This document shows positions 21,413 through 30,189 of a stretch of 64,000 bases of DNA, piece by piece. Both the position numbers and the translations under genes were made by a program. Within the stretch, counting starts at the first letter, position 1; each line of letters begins with the position of its first letter. The notes under the pieces were generated by a model. It was not told the DNA's origin. It worked only from the letters and a program-made list of their open reading frames with translations, and did not search any database. The DNA comes from Albidovulum denitrificans (GTDB taxonomy: Bacteria > Pseudomonadota > Alphaproteobacteria > Rhodobacterales > Rhodobacteraceae). The stretch spans positions 82,851 through 146,850 of the forward strand of contig NZ_PVEP01000010.1 of NCBI RefSeq assembly GCF_002973535.1, given 5' to 3'.

Positions 21413-22395
21413 GACGCCTTGCCGTGATCCTGCTTGCCCTCGGCCTTGCCGGACCTGCCCGCGCGGATGTCGACGCCGCGCTCGACCGCCATATCCTGCC
21501 CGCCTTCGCGGGTTTTGCCGGGGCGGCGGAGCGGCTGGCCGACGCCGCCGTCGCCGATTGCCGCCCGCGGGCCGTAGCACCCGCCTATCAGGCGGCCTTC
21601 GACGCCTGGATGGCGGTTGCGGACCTGCATATCGGCCCGTCGGAAACCGGCGGGCTGTCCATCGCCTTCTGGCCGGATGCGCGTGGTTTCACCGGGCGGG
21701 TGTTGTCGCAGTTGATTGCCGATGAGGACCCCGTGGCCTTCGATCCGCTGGGCTATGCGGAGATGTCGATCGCGGCGCGCGGGGTTCTCGCGCTTGAGAT
21801 GATGGTCTTCGATCCGGCCTATTCGCACTATGACAAGGGCAGCTATGCCTGTGCGCTGGTCCGGGCCATCGCGCTTGACCTGTCGCGGCAGGCGGTGGCG
21901 CTTGAGGTGGCGTGGCGCGACGGTTTTGCGGCTACCCTGCGCAGTGCCGGAGGGGCCGGGAATGCCACCTACCTGACCGGGGACGAGGCGCTGCGCGCGC
22001 TTTATACCCAGCTTTTGTCGGGGCTTGAGTTCACGGCCGATCAACGCCTGGGCCGACCGATGGGCAGCTTCGAGCAGCCCCGCCCGGCACGGGCCGAGGC
22101 ATGGCGGTCGGGCCGGTCGCTGCGCAACGTGCTGTTGTCGGTCGATGCGGCGCAGGCGCTTGCCCATACGCTGTCGGGCGGTGCGTTGCCGCAGACCGAC
22201 GCGGCGGCCGCGAGGGTTCACGCGATGGCCGGGCGCGTCGGCGATCCCGGCTTGCAGGGCGTGAGCGAGCCGCAGGGGCGGCTTCATGTCGAGCTGCTGC
22301 AACAGGCCGTGCGCGCCATGCGCGCCGCCATCGAGGCAGAGATCGGTGTGCCGCTTGGCATCGCACCCGGTTTCAATTCGCAGGACGGGGATTAG
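21409..22395 (+). CDS. Second imelysin-family periplasmic protein
   Basis: A 328-aa protein with a signal peptide (residues 1-19, ending GPARA) and an imelysin-type helical body. The N-terminal iron-site motif is less canonical than in the first imelysin; I see no GxHxxE, but ALEMMVFDPAYSHYDKGSY aligns in spirit. The ATG overlaps the upstream stop (ATGA). It is the third member of the imelysin/di-heme/imelysin/DUF1513 set. It probably works with the first imelysin in periplasmic iron binding. Confidence 0.82.
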   Translation: MRRLAVILLALGLAGPARADVDAALDRHILPAFAGFAGAAERLADAAVADCRPRAVAPAYQAAFDAWMAVADLHIGPSETGGLSIAFWPDARGFTGRVLSQLIADEDPVAFDPLGYAEMSIAARGVLALEMMVFDPAYSHYDKGSYACALVRAIALDLSRQAVALEVAWRDGFAATLRSAGGAGNATYLTGDEALRALYTQLLSGLEFTADQRLGRPMGSFEQPRPARAEAWRSGRSLRNVLLSVDAAQALAHTLSGGALPQTDAAAARVHAMAGRVGDPGLQGVSEPQGRLHVELLQQAVRAMRAAIEAEIGVPLGIAPGFNSQDGD

Positions 22396-22399
22396 GGCG

Positions 22400-23470
22400 A
22401 TGACGACACGTCGCAGGTTCCTTGCCACGCTGCTTGCGGCCGGCGCCACCCCCCGGCTCGGCTGGGCGGCGGTCGGCAACCCCGCCTTCCTCGCCGCCGC
22501 CCGCGCGCCGGATGGCGGCTTCGCGCTTTACGGCCTCGACCAGACGGGTGGGGTCACCTTCCGCGTTCCGCTTCCGGCGCGGGGCCATGCCGGGGCGGGC
22601 CATCCTGCCCGCGCCGAGGCGGTGGCCTTCGCCCGCCGACCGGGGCAATTCGCACTGGTCCTCGACTGCGCGACGGGGCGCGTGCAGCACCACCTCGCCC
22701 CGCCCGAGGGGCGGCAGTTCAACGGCCACGGCGTTTTCGTGAATGGCGGTACGCTTCTGATGACCAGCGAGCAGCGCGCCGGGGACAGCCGGGGCCTGAT
22801 CGGCCTTTGGGACGTCGCGGCGGGGTATCGGCGGATCGGGGACTGGGACAGCGGCGGCATCGGCCCGCATGACCTGCGCCTGATGCCGGATGGCGCGACC
22901 CTGGTGATCGCGAATGGCGGCATCGCGACCGATCCGTTCGACCGGACGAAGCTGAACATCCCCACGATGCGGCCGAACCTGACCTATCTGGATCTGGATG
23001 GTACGATCATGGAACAGGTCGAACTGGACGCCGGGCTTTGGAAGAACTCGATCCGCCATCTCGCGATCCGGGCCGATGGCCTTGTCGGTTTCGCGATGCA
23101 GTGGGAGGGGGAGGAGGGCGCCGCCCCGCCGCTTCTGGGACTGCATCGCCGGGGTGAAGCGCCGGTGCTGGCCGAAGCGCCGCTGGGTGATGAACTGGCG
23201 ATGAAGGGCTATGCGGGCAGCATCGCCTTCAGCGGCGACGGGGCGGAGGTTGCAATTACCTCGCCGCGCGGCGGGAGGTTGCATCGGTTCGCCGAGGATG
23301 GCGCCTTCCTTGGCGCGGTCTCACGCGCCGATGTCTGCGGCCTTGCCGCGCGCGGCGGGGGCTTTCTGGCCAGCGACGGTCTGGGCGGGCTGATCGCGGT
23401 GACGGCCCAGGGCGCGCGGCCTCTGGGCCATGTCGATTGCGCCTGGGACAACCACATCGTCACGCTGTAG
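22400..23470 (+). CDS. DUF1513 beta-propeller protein with Tat signal
   Basis: A 356-aa protein beginning MTTRRRFLATLLAAGATPRLGWA, a twin-arginine signal. The rest looks like a seven-bladed propeller with repeated strands (GPHDLRLMPDGATLVIANGG). DUF1513 proteins regularly close imelysin/DUF1111 operons; their biochemical role is unknown. The start is ATG 22400, 4 bp after the imelysin stop. It ends 14 bp from the convergent dehydrogenase gene. Confidence 0.87.
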   Translation: MTTRRRFLATLLAAGATPRLGWAAVGNPAFLAAARAPDGGFALYGLDQTGGVTFRVPLPARGHAGAGHPARAEAVAFARRPGQFALVLDCATGRVQHHLAPPEGRQFNGHGVFVNGGTLLMTSEQRAGDSRGLIGLWDVAAGYRRIGDWDSGGIGPHDLRLMPDGATLVIANGGIATDPFDRTKLNIPTMRPNLTYLDLDGTIMEQVELDAGLWKNSIRHLAIRADGLVGFAMQWEGEEGAAPPLLGLHRRGEAPVLAEAPLGDELAMKGYAGSIAFSGDGAEVAITSPRGGRLHRFAEDGAFLGAVSRADVCGLAARGGGFLASDGLGGLIAVTAQGARPLGHVDCAWDNHIVTL

Positions 23471-23484
23471 TCGCGTGCGGGCCG

Positions 23485-25182
23485 CTACGGTGTCGCCGTT
23501 TCCGGGGCGAGGTTCATGGGAGAGCCCATCGCCGCAAGGAAGGCGACGACCGCGTCGATCTCCTCCGGGTCGCGGATGCCGGGGTCGGGCATCGTCGTGC
23601 CGGGCGCGACCGAGGCGGGATTGCTGAGGAAAGCCGCCAGGCTTTCCTTCGTCCAGGCGCCGTCTTCCGCGCGCAGGGTCGGCGAGTAGTTCGGGAACGG
23701 CCGTTTGCCGCGCGGCGCGCCGACGATGGCGGCAAGGCTGGGGGCAAAGTCGTTCACGTCGGGGTCGAGCGAGTGGCAGGTCAGGCAGGTGTCCATATTC
23801 GCCTTCAGCCGGTCGCGGGTATGGGCGGGCAGCGTGTCCTGTTCCAGATAGGCGGTGAGAAAGGCGGTCGCGGCGCCGTTCGGGTTTTCCGTCAGGAAGA
23901 TGAGTTCGTTATTGTCGGTGAACAGCACCAGCCGGTCGGCATCCAGTTGCCGCGCCGCGCGGATGCGGGTGCCGATGGGGATGCGTTCGGCGAACATCAC
24001 CCGATTGTCGACAATACGGAAACGATAAAGGGATTCATCCTTTAATGTTCCCATCAGGATATCGCCGTCCCAGGCGGAATTGAAGCCCTCGATCAGGTCG
24101 AGGCTGGAAATCGCGACCGAGGGGACAAAGGCATAGACGGGCGGTTCATGGACGTCGTGGCGGCCAAAGGACAGCGTATTGGGGATCGGCAACTGGTTGT
24201 AGAGTGTGCCGAGGCTTTCAGAGGGCCAGCCGTAATCCTTCCCCTCGCGGATCAGGTTCAGTTCATCCCCGCCGCGCAGCCCGTGTTCGACCGCCCAAAG
24301 CTGCCCCTTGCCGTCGAAGGCCATGCCCTGCATGTTGCGCAGCCCGCGCGCGATCTGGCGGTGGGCGCCGCTGGCCAGGTCGATCTCGATCACCTTGCCA
24401 TAGTCATAGGCGGGGTCCGGCGCGATGGGCGGGCCGTCGGCGAAGATGCCGTCAAAGTGGAAATCACCGCTGCCAAGGACCAGCTTGTCCTTGCCGTCAT
24501 AGGCCATGCGCCCGCCGCCGATCTGGATCTCGATCGCGCTGCCGGTCTTTTTCAGGGGCAGGCAGGGTTCGGTCACGAAGAGCGTCGTCCAGTCGTCGGC
24601 GCGGGCCGAGAAGGTGGCCAGTTCCGCTGCGGTGGACGGGATGTCCAGCATGGCGACGACGGTGTGGAAACAGGCGCGGTCGGCCTCATACTTCACGAAG
24701 GACAGGGCCAGCCGTTCCTGCCCGTCATAGTCGAAGGCGAGAATGTCGAAGTAGCGATAGGCCCAGTATTCAAAGTGATAGTCCTTGTAGGCCGGATCGT
24801 CGGCCAGCGCGCGATAGGCGTCGAAGGCGTAATCCGGCACGGCGATGTCGAGCGGCTGCACCGATTGCGCCGATCCGGCCATGAAGAGCTTGCCGTCGAG
24901 GGTCGCGGCCACGGCGGTGCTGTCGACCACCGTCACCCCGCCGCCGCGCCCGTAGCGGGTGATGGGAAGGGGGATTGTCTCACGCTTGAAATGGATGAAG
25001 ATGCTGTCGACGTCGGGGTTCGCGACGACGGTGGCGGGTTTCGGCGGGCGCAGGCTGGCCACCGCCCTGCGGATAACCTTGGACGGCGCGGCGACGAACT
25101 CTGCCGTCATCCCGGCCATGAACCCGAACCCGAGGAGGCCCAGAACAAGGGCCACCCACGCCCAGCGACGTGTGCTACGCAT
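23485..25182 (-). CDS. Membrane-anchored PQQ-type sugar dehydrogenase-like propeller fused to cytochrome c
   Basis: A 565-aa chain. It has an N-terminal transmembrane anchor (about 8-28) and a central domain with the soluble glucose dehydrogenase/Yli-type signature HGLRGGDELNLIREGKDYGWP. A C-terminal cytochrome c domain carries CLTCH (466-470) and a probable Met ligand near 531 (TTMPDPG). The fusion implies electrons from an oxidised sugar or aldehyde-type substrate pass directly to the attached heme in the periplasm. ATG 25182 is chosen over a TTG two codons upstream. The substrate and cofactor (PQQ) are inferred from family only. Confidence 0.78.
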   Translation of the reverse strand: MRSTRRWAWVALVLGLLGFGFMAGMTAEFVAAPSKVIRRAVASLRPPKPATVVANPDVDSIFIHFKRETIPLPITRYGRGGGVTVVDSTAVAATLDGKLFMAGSAQSVQPLDIAVPDYAFDAYRALADDPAYKDYHFEYWAYRYFDILAFDYDGQERLALSFVKYEADRACFHTVVAMLDIPSTAAELATFSARADDWTTLFVTEPCLPLKKTGSAIEIQIGGGRMAYDGKDKLVLGSGDFHFDGIFADGPPIAPDPAYDYGKVIEIDLASGAHRQIARGLRNMQGMAFDGKGQLWAVEHGLRGGDELNLIREGKDYGWPSESLGTLYNQLPIPNTLSFGRHDVHEPPVYAFVPSVAISSLDLIEGFNSAWDGDILMGTLKDESLYRFRIVDNRVMFAERIPIGTRIRAARQLDADRLVLFTDNNELIFLTENPNGAATAFLTAYLEQDTLPAHTRDRLKANMDTCLTCHSLDPDVNDFAPSLAAIVGAPRGKRPFPNYSPTLRAEDGAWTKESLAAFLSNPASVAPGTTMPDPGIRDPEEIDAVVAFLAAMGSPMNLAPETATP

Positions 25183-25283
25183 ACCCAATCCCCAACCCGT
25201 CGCGCCTATGGCGCGCTGCGGTGAACGGTAGGAAGGGGACAGGGGGTTGTCAAAATATCGCCGAAGAACAGCCCGTTACGTTT

Positions 25284-25310
25284 CCCGGCCCGATACCTTG
25301 ACGGGCCGGG
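25284..25310. terminator. 9-bp hairpin downstream of mcd
   Basis: CCCGGCCCG / CGGGCCGGG with a 9-nt loop lies between mcd and the dehydrogenase gene. There is no T-run on either side, so terminator function (for mcd, minus strand) is only possible. Confidence 0.35.
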
Positions 25311-25323
25311 GCGGCGGACTGTT

Positions 25324-26997
25324 TCAGTTCGCGCCATCCAGAAGGCGGCGCGCGATGACCTGCGCCTGAATCTCTGCCGCGCCTTCGAAGATGTTCAGGA
25401 TGCGCGCATCGCAGAGGATACGGCTGATCTGGTATTCCAGCGCAAAGCCGTTGCCGCCGTGGATCTGAAGCGCGTTATCCGCCGCCGCCCAGGCGACACG
25501 GGCGCCCAGAAGCTTCGCCATCCCGGCCTCAAGGTCGCAGCGCTTGTCGTGGTCCTTCTGCCAGGCGGAATGATAGGTCAGTTGCCGGGCCACCATGACC
25601 TCGACCGCCATCATGGCCAGCTTGCCCGCGACGCGCGGGAACTCGATCAAGCTCTTGCCGAACTGCTTGCGGTCCTCGGCATATTTCATGCCGACCTCAA
25701 GTGCTGATTGCGCGACGCCGATGGCGCGGGCGGCGGTCTGGATGCGGGCGCTTTCGAAGGTCTGCATCAGCTGCTTGAAGCCCTGACCCTCGACCCCGCC
25801 CAGAAGGTTTTCGCCCTTCACCTTGAAGCCGTCGAAGCCAAGCTCGTATTCCTTCATGCCGCGGTAGCCCAGCACCTCGATCTCACCGCCGGACATGCCG
25901 GGGGTGGGGAAGGGGGCCTCATCCGTGCCGGGCGTCTTTTCGGCAAGGAACATCGACAGGCCACGGTAGTCGGTGGTGTTCGGATCGGTGCGCGCCAGAA
26001 GCGTCATCACATGGGTGCGCGCGGCGTGGGTGATCCAGGTCTTGTTGCCGGTCACCTCCCAGTCGTCACCGACCTTCACCGCGCGGGTGCGCAAGGAGCC
26101 GAGGTCGGATCCGGTGTTGGGCTCGGTGAAGACGGCCGTTGGCAGGATTTCCCCGCTCGCCAGTTTCGGCAGCCAGTGGGCCTTCTGTTCAGGCGTGCCG
26201 CCGCAGAGGATCAGTTCGGCCGCAATCTCGGACCGCGTGCCGAGGGAGCCGACACCGATATAGCCGCGAGAGAGTTCTTCCGATACGACGACCATCGACG
26301 CCTTCGACAGGCCCAGCCCGCCGAAATCCTCCGGGATCGTCAGGCCGAAAACGCCAAGCCCGGCGAGTTCCTCGATGATCTCCATCGGGATCAGTTCATC
26401 CTTCAGGTGCCAGTCATGCGCGTTCGGCACGACACGTTCCTCGGCATAGCGGCGGAACTGGTCGCGGATCATCTCCAGGTCTTCATCAAGGCCGCTCGTC
26501 CCGAAGGTCGCCCGGCCGTGATTGTCGCGCATGAGCGTCACCAGCCGCGCCCGCGCCGCCGGGCTGTTGCCCCCGGCGATCAGTGTCGCCGCCGCGCCCT
26601 CGGGCGTCCAGCTTGCGTCCAGATCGGCAAGGCGCGCGGCTTCCCCCTGGCTCATCGGGATGCCGCCCGCGATCTGCGCGAGGTATTCGCCAAAGCCGAT
26701 CTGAAGGATCAGCGCCTCCATCTCGCCGAACTTGCCCTCACCCTCGATCCGCCCGGCCCAGCCGCGCATCTGGCGCAGCGCCTCGACATAGGTGGCCAGC
26801 CACGAAAGCGCATGGGCAGCGAACTGATGCTGTTCCAGCGCGGCGCCCGAGACCTTGCCCTTCGCATCGACCTTTGCGCGCAGCTTCGACGTCGCGTCGG
26901 CCAGCACGGTTTCGACCTCAGGCAGCGCGGCTGCGGTCAGGTCGAGAAGGTCGGACATCAGTGCGGAATTCGGCATGTCGGCCCCGTCGTGCGGCAT
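25324..26997 (-). CDS. mcd: (2S)-methylsuccinyl-CoA dehydrogenase
   Basis: A 557-aa acyl-CoA dehydrogenase, longer than the usual 380 aa because of an N-terminal domain of about 150 residues. That extension, with the core, matches Mcd of the ethylmalonyl-CoA pathway, which oxidises methylsuccinyl-CoA to mesaconyl-CoA with FAD. Core motifs include TEPNTGSDLGSLRTRA, the GYRGMKEYELGFDGF region and ALQIHGGNGFALEY. ATG 26997 (MPHDGADMPN) follows GGGAG at good spacing; an ATG seven codons later is an alternative. Electrons would go to EtfBA, encoded at 37.8-39.5 kb. Confidence 0.85.
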   Translation of the reverse strand: MPHDGADMPNSALMSDLLDLTAAALPEVETVLADATSKLRAKVDAKGKVSGAALEQHQFAAHALSWLATYVEALRQMRGWAGRIEGEGKFGEMEALILQIGFGEYLAQIAGGIPMSQGEAARLADLDASWTPEGAAATLIAGGNSPAARARLVTLMRDNHGRATFGTSGLDEDLEMIRDQFRRYAEERVVPNAHDWHLKDELIPMEIIEELAGLGVFGLTIPEDFGGLGLSKASMVVVSEELSRGYIGVGSLGTRSEIAAELILCGGTPEQKAHWLPKLASGEILPTAVFTEPNTGSDLGSLRTRAVKVGDDWEVTGNKTWITHAARTHVMTLLARTDPNTTDYRGLSMFLAEKTPGTDEAPFPTPGMSGGEIEVLGYRGMKEYELGFDGFKVKGENLLGGVEGQGFKQLMQTFESARIQTAARAIGVAQSALEVGMKYAEDRKQFGKSLIEFPRVAGKLAMMAVEVMVARQLTYHSAWQKDHDKRCDLEAGMAKLLGARVAWAAADNALQIHGGNGFALEYQISRILCDARILNIFEGAAEIQAQVIARRLLDGAN

Positions 26998-27160
26998 GAG
27001 TCGGCTCCCTTTCTGCGGTCGCATCGTGATAGGGGCTTTGCAGGTGCAGCGCAATATTAATTCGCCATTGGGGTTGCGGCTGAACGAAAGTGTCGCGCGC
27101 GTTTTCGGGGTGTGCCGCGCGCGGGGACGCGGTAAGGAAGGCGCACAGGCAGGGCAGGCG

Positions 27161-27925
27161 ATGTTCGGGACCGATCCCATCCTTCTTCTGACGGCATGCG
27201 CCATCACGCTTTTTGCGGGGACCGTGAAGGGCGCGGTGGGCTTTGCGATGCCGATGATCATGATCTCCGGCCTTGCCTCGATCCTGCCCGCCGATCAGGC
27301 GCTGGCCGCGCTGATCGTGCCGACGCTGGTCACCAACCTCGCCCAGTCCTTTCGGCAGGGGGGGCGGGTCTTCTGGACCACGGTCGCGGAATACCGGCGG
27401 CTTCTGGTGTCGCTTTGCATCGTCATCGTGATCTCGGCGCAGTTCGTGCCGTATTTCCCGCAGGCGGCGCTGCTTCTGACGCTGGGCCTGCCCATCGTCG
27501 CCTTCGCGCTGAGCCAGCTTGCCGGGCGGCAATTGCGCTTTCCCGCCGAAAGCCGGGGCAAGGCCGAGGTGATCGCGGGCGTCGTTGGCGGCTTTTTCGG
27601 CGGTATCTCGGGCGTCTGGGGACCGCCGACCATCGCGCTTTTGCTGTCTCTGGACGCCGACAAGCGCGAAAGCCTGCGGGTGCAGGGGGTAGTCTATCTG
27701 ATCGGCGCCGCGATCCTGACGGTTGCGCATCTGGCCTCGGGCGTGCTGAACGCGCAGACGCTGCCCCTGTCGGTGCTTCTCTGCATTCCGGGGATGATCG
27801 GCCTCTGGATCGGGTTTTCGATCCACGACCGGCTGGATCAGGTGCGGTTCCGGCGCTGGACGCTGATCGTTCTGGTGTTTTCCGGGCTGAACCTGATCCG
27901 CCGCGCGGCGATGGCCTGGCTTTGA
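27161..27925 (+). CDS. TauE/SafE (TSUP) family permease
   Basis: A 254-aa polytopic membrane protein with about eight helices and the TSUP signature GGFFGGISGVWGPPTIALLL in the second half. The family exports sulfonates, sulfite or other organic anions; the substrate cannot be told from sequence. The start is ATG 27161, preceded by a weak GGCAGG. It is divergent from mcd and 74 bp upstream of hbd, possibly cotranscribed with it. Confidence 0.85.
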   Translation: MFGTDPILLLTACAITLFAGTVKGAVGFAMPMIMISGLASILPADQALAALIVPTLVTNLAQSFRQGGRVFWTTVAEYRRLLVSLCIVIVISAQFVPYFPQAALLLTLGLPIVAFALSQLAGRQLRFPAESRGKAEVIAGVVGGFFGGISGVWGPPTIALLLSLDADKRESLRVQGVVYLIGAAILTVAHLASGVLNAQTLPLSVLLCIPGMIGLWIGFSIHDRLDQVRFRRWTLIVLVFSGLNLIRRAAMAWL

Positions 27926-27999
27926 TCCGGGTGGATTGACCTTGCGCCCGGTCGCCCCGGATGCCTATGGTTCGGGCCAGAGGCAGATGAGGAACGGGC

Positions 28000-28875
28000 A
28001 TGTCTATCAAAACGGTCGGGATCGTCGGCGCGGGTCAGATGGGCAACGGGATCGCCCATGTCTTTGCGCTGGCCGGGTATGACGTTGTGATGAGCGACAT
28101 CAGCCAGGAGGCGCTCGACAAGGCCGTGGCTCTGATCGACAAGAACCTTGAGCGTCAGGTCAGCCGCGAGAAGATCTCTGCCGCCGAGAAGGCCGCCGCG
28201 CTGGGCCGGATCACGACCACGCTGAAGCTTTCGGACGTGGCGCAGACCGATCTGGTGATCGAGGCCGCGACCGAACGCGAGACGGTCAAGCAGGCGATCT
28301 TCGAGGATCTGCTGCCGCATCTGAAGCCGGATACGATCCTGACCTCGAACACCTCCTCCATCTCCATCACCCGGCTCGCCTCGCGCACCGACCGGCCGGA
28401 AAAGTTCATGGGCTTCCACTTCATGAACCCGGTGCCGGTGATGCAGCTTGTCGAGCTGATCCGCGGCATCGCCACGGATGAACCGACCTACAAGGCGCTG
28501 GTCGAGGTGGTCGAGAAGATCGGCAAGACGGCGGCGAGTGCCGAGGATTTCCCGGCCTTCATCGTCAACCGCATCCTGATGCCGATGATCAATGAGGCGG
28601 TCTATACGCTTTACGAAGGCGTGGGCAACGTGAAGTCCATCGACGAGTCGCTGAAGCTGGGCGCCAATCACCCGATGGGGCCGCTGGAACTGGCCGATTT
28701 CATCGGGCTGGATACCTGCCTTGCGATCATGAACGTGCTGCATGAGGGGTTGGCCGACACCAAGTACCGCCCCTGTCCGCTGCTGACGAAATATGTCGAG
28801 GCCGGGTGGCTGGGTCGCAAGACCCAGCGCGGGTTCTACGATTATCGCGGCGAAACTCCGGTTCCGACACGCTGA
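28000..28875 (+). CDS. hbd: 3-hydroxybutyryl-CoA dehydrogenase
   Basis: A 291-aa NAD(P)-dependent dehydrogenase with an N-terminal Rossmann motif GIVGAGQMGNGIAHVFALAGY and the HCDH signature GFHFMNPVPVMQLVELI. The C-terminal domain (NHPMGPLELADFIGLD) completes the family. It interconverts acetoacetyl-CoA and 3-hydroxybutyryl-CoA, relevant to butyrate/PHB metabolism and near the ethylmalonyl-CoA pathway entry. Length is typical for the monofunctional enzyme. A good GAGGAACGGGC site precedes ATG 28000. Confidence 0.93.
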   Translation: MSIKTVGIVGAGQMGNGIAHVFALAGYDVVMSDISQEALDKAVALIDKNLERQVSREKISAAEKAAALGRITTTLKLSDVAQTDLVIEAATERETVKQAIFEDLLPHLKPDTILTSNTSSISITRLASRTDRPEKFMGFHFMNPVPVMQLVELIRGIATDEPTYKALVEVVEKIGKTAASAEDFPAFIVNRILMPMINEAVYTLYEGVGNVKSIDESLKLGANHPMGPLELADFIGLDTCLAIMNVLHEGLADTKYRPCPLLTKYVEAGWLGRKTQRGFYDYRGETPVPTR

Positions 28876-28894
28876 CCAGAGGCGTACTCTGGTC
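28874..28894. terminator. Hairpin at the hbd stop
   Basis: GACCAGAG-GCGTA-CTCTGGTC is a perfect 8-bp stem overlapping the hbd stop codon, between hbd and the convergent regulator. There is no T-run, so it is a weak terminator or 3'-stabilising structure. Confidence 0.4.
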
Positions 28895-28939
28895 GCGGAA
28901 GGCCTGGGCAACCCCTGCGTTTGTGGGCGTTGAGCGGGA

Positions 28940-29659
28940 TCACCGCGCTATCTGGCGATAGGGGCAAATATCGTCGTCGAACGGCACATGGCGTTGCCGG
29001 AACACCGTTCCGTCGACAGGCTCCGGCCTGCTGATCCGATCCATTCGGAAATGTCGAAAACCCTCGCGCGCGGGGTCCCATGCCACGAGATACCAGAGCG
29101 GCGGCAGGATCAGCAGGGCCTGTGGCTCGACGTTGCGGCTTGTTTGGTGCCCCTTGGCATCGCGATACTGAAATGTCAGGCGCCGTCGTTGAAGAAAAGC
29201 CGCTTCAAACGCAGGCAACAGGGCCGGGTCCATCTTTCCCATGTCCGAAAGATCCTGCAGTGGCGACAGTTGTCCGATGTGCAGGCAGTCCAGAAGCTTG
29301 CGCAGGTCCCTTACCTTGTCGGATGTGAGAGCCTTCTGGATCTTCGACAACCCGGCATCCGCGAGGTCGGAAAAAGGCAGGTTCCCGGCCGCGCGCATCG
29401 CCGCGACGCTGATGATGAGCGCGAAGACCTCGACCACCGAAAGCCGCGCCGTTGTCTGCGATGCCTGCGGGGCAAGCCAAACACCGCCACCGCGACCGGG
29501 CTCCGAGTGAATGACATATCCCTGTTCGCGCAGTGTCGCTATGTCGCGCAGTATTGTCCGCCGCGAGGCGTCGACCTCGTGGGCAAGCGCATCTATCGTA
29601 GACGATCCCCTGCGGCGCAGGCTGCGCAGGATGGCGTCCTGCCGACTCTGAACTCTCAT
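28940..29659 (-). CDS. WYL-domain transcriptional regulator (YafY/DeoR-like)
   Basis: A 239-aa regulator with an N-terminal helix-turn-helix (residues about 1-55, SSTIDALAHEVDASRRTILRD) and a WYL-type ligand domain, with LPPLWYLVAWDPAREGFRHFRMDRI near the C terminus. It is divergent from the Rid-family gene. An inverted repeat in the gap (29680-29698) is a likely operator for both. The ligand is unknown. Base composition here and in the Rid gene appears less GC-rich than in neighbours, which may indicate separate acquisition. Confidence 0.85.
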   Translation of the reverse strand: MRVQSRQDAILRSLRRRGSSTIDALAHEVDASRRTILRDIATLREQGYVIHSEPGRGGGVWLAPQASQTTARLSVVEVFALIISVAAMRAAGNLPFSDLADAGLSKIQKALTSDKVRDLRKLLDCLHIGQLSPLQDLSDMGKMDPALLPAFEAAFLQRRRLTFQYRDAKGHQTSRNVEPQALLILPPLWYLVAWDPAREGFRHFRMDRISRPEPVDGTVFRQRHVPFDDDICPYRQIAR

Positions 29660-29679
29660 GCCGGAACGATAGCATCTAT

Positions 29680-29698
29680 GGTGTCAAGAAATGGCACC
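29680..29698. promoter_or_regulatory. Putative operator between WYL regulator and Rid gene
   Basis: GGTGTCA-AGAAA-TGGCACC is an inverted repeat with one mismatch, lying 21 bp from the regulator start and 49 bp from the rid start. The position suggests control of both divergent genes by the adjacent WYL protein. Confidence 0.6.
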
Positions 29699-29746
29699 AA
29701 TTCAGGTTACGTGCAGCGGGCAACAGTCGAAAAGGAGAATGAGACG

Positions 29747-30142
29747 ATGCAACGCACAGCCGTGAACCCATGGGACTGGTCTCTGAAACTGGGTTACAAT
29801 CAGGCGGAGGTTATCGAGGGCGCCGCGCGCCAGTTGATATGCGCCGGTCAAACCGCCGTTGACGCTGAGGGCAACCCGCGACATCTCGGCGATATGCGTG
29901 GCCAAATTGCTTTGGCGCTCGACAATCTCGAAGCTGTTCTGACCAATGCCGACATGGGGCTTCGCAATGTCGTCAGGCTTGGGCTCTACACCACGGACGT
30001 TGACGAAGCGCTGAAGAACTTCGATCTGTTCGGCATGCGCTTCGGGCCGATCCGGTGCGCCCCGCCTATGACCTTGCTTGGGGTGAGCTGCCTTGCGATC
30101 CCCGGACTGCTCTTCGAAATCGAGGCGACCGCGATGGGGTAA
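29747..30142 (+). CDS. Rid-family protein (YjgF/YER057c/UK114), atypical subgroup
   Basis: A 131-aa Rid-fold protein. The core RNVVRLGLYTTDVDEALKNFD and the C-terminal LLFEIEATAMG identify the family. True RidA imine/enamine deaminases have an arginine in the stretch before the last strands; here that stretch reads APPMTLLGVSCLA and shows no such arginine. It therefore probably belongs to a Rid2-7-type subgroup of unknown activity. ATG 29747 has AAGGAG upstream. It is paired with the divergent WYL regulator. Confidence 0.82.
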   Translation: MQRTAVNPWDWSLKLGYNQAEVIEGAARQLICAGQTAVDAEGNPRHLGDMRGQIALALDNLEAVLTNADMGLRNVVRLGLYTTDVDEALKNFDLFGMRFGPIRCAPPMTLLGVSCLAIPGLLFEIEATAMG

Positions 30143-30189
30143 GCCGATAGCGCCGTCCCCGGCGCCCGAGGGCGCGACCCTGAAATCGG

